From: Candidatus Heimdallarchaeota archaeon
GTDB lineage: Archaea > Asgardarchaeota > Heimdallarchaeia > Hodarchaeales > LC-3
Length of the DNA: 8,173 bases
Assembly (NCBI GenBank): GCA_027364495.1
Contig: DAHXPE010000563.1
Coordinates: forward strand, 1 to 8,173
Direction of reading: 5' to 3'
Position numbers and translations under genes: made by a program. Numbering within the stretch: position 1 is the first letter of the stretch; every line of letters begins with the position of its first letter. This document shows positions 7,626-8,173 of the stretch, piece by piece. The notes under the pieces are model-generated. The model saw only the letters and a program-made list of their open reading frames with translations. It was not told the DNA's origin and searched no databases.

Positions 7626-8173
7626 CTAGCTTATTACTTCATGTGTTTTTAGTCCAGTACGGGTTTGTACCAGATAAATTTCCTTTTCATCAGAATTTTC
7701 ATCAGATAAAACGAAATTGGATAAAATAACATCGTCATTACCAGAGAGAGGAGGATTTAGTTTTGAGATTTTTAAAATATTCCCTAAACCTTTATTTAAA
7801 TCATTAAGATAAATAAAATAACGTTTTAAAATGTCATCACTTGTTCCATTTTCGACTATTCCTGTCTCTAAATCGAATATGGACCAATCTGGGTTACATT
7901 GCTTTTTTTGATTTTTTTCTATTATAAGAATATCAAAATTACTCTCCTTACTTACATTACCTGGCCAAAATTTAATTTTTAGATTTTGTTTCGGGACTAA
8001 ATTACTCCAGGGGTATTGAAGAAGGAAAGAATCGATTTGAGAATTAGCTAAGATTACTGCTTTTTTGTCATGTAAAACTGAATTAAAAAACATATGAGCA
8101 TTCTTACCTAATTTTGTTATAAGTTGCATAAAAGCAGAATTTTTAGGATGAATATAGCCTAAAGGATCCATTA
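7626..8173 (-). CDS. C-terminal part of a hypothetical protein, open at the right edge
   Basis: The frame ends with TAG at 7626-7628. It can be read from an ATG at 8169-8171 (181 codons), but the two bases before it (TA as the end of a codon) cannot form a stop, so the gene may well begin outside the window. The first residues (MDPLGYIHPKNSAFMQLI) read like the interior of a folded domain rather than a typical N-terminus. Visible features: a helix then strand FFNSVLHDKKAVILANS (28-44), LLQYPWSNLVP (50-60), a strand FDILIIEK (79-86), a strand WSIFDLETGIVENG (96-109), and a helix around 111-136. No signal peptide or membrane segment is seen. The product is soluble and mixed alpha/beta. I do not recognise the family with confidence. 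A distant resemblance to DENN-type modules is raised only as a hypothesis. About 500 bases separate it from top6B, so co-transcription is unlikely. Confidence 0.75.
   Translation of the reverse strand, partial: MDPLGYIHPKNSAFMQLITKLGKNAHMFFNSVLHDKKAVILANSQIDSFLLQYPWSNLVPKQNLKIKFWPGNVSKESNFDILIIEKNQKKQCNPDWSIFDLETGIVENGTSDDILKRYFIYLNDLNKGLGNILKISKLNPPLSGNDDVILSNFVLSDENSDEKEIYLVQTRTGLKTHEVIS

Overview
The window is AT-rich and archaeal in character. It has short Shine-Dalgarno signals, TATA-like boxes, and a DNA topoisomerase VI B subunit whose catalytic core reads closer to the plant enzyme than to the Sulfolobus one. An Asgard-group archaeon is my best inference, but no rRNA or other taxonomic marker is present to confirm it.

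Layout: both protein-coding genes lie on the minus strand. From right to left they are (i) 7626-8173, the C-terminal part of an unrecognised protein whose reading frame is still open at the right edge of the window; (ii) 7124-7625, about 500 bases of very AT-rich intergenic DNA with candidate promoter elements but no convincing gene; (iii) 5-7123, one uninterrupted frame of 2372 codons that fills most of the window and ends 5 bases from the left edge.

The large gene is the main content. Residues 1 to about 565 form a complete Top6B: GHKL ATPase, H2TH, transducer with switch lysine, and stalk helix. Known Top6B proteins are roughly 500-800 residues long. Here the core is followed by about 1,750 residues of degenerate tandem repeats, some 25-27 units of about 45-80 residues. 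Their pattern (Leu-rich helix, G-I-x-T-I turn, D-[FL]-L helix, then an L...L...I helix) resembles helix-hairpin-helix/SAM-like folds such as the Rad51 N-terminal domain and the RNA polymerase alpha C-terminal domain. A short Pro/Ser/Thr/Lys-rich tail ends the protein. In much of the array two repeat classes alternate, giving a super-period of roughly 105-137 residues.

The partner subunit Top6A (Spo11-like), needed for DNA cleavage, is not in the window. It could lie beyond the left edge in the direction of transcription, or elsewhere. The upstream partial gene is separated from top6B by about 500 bases, so I see no evidence that the two are co-transcribed or functionally linked.
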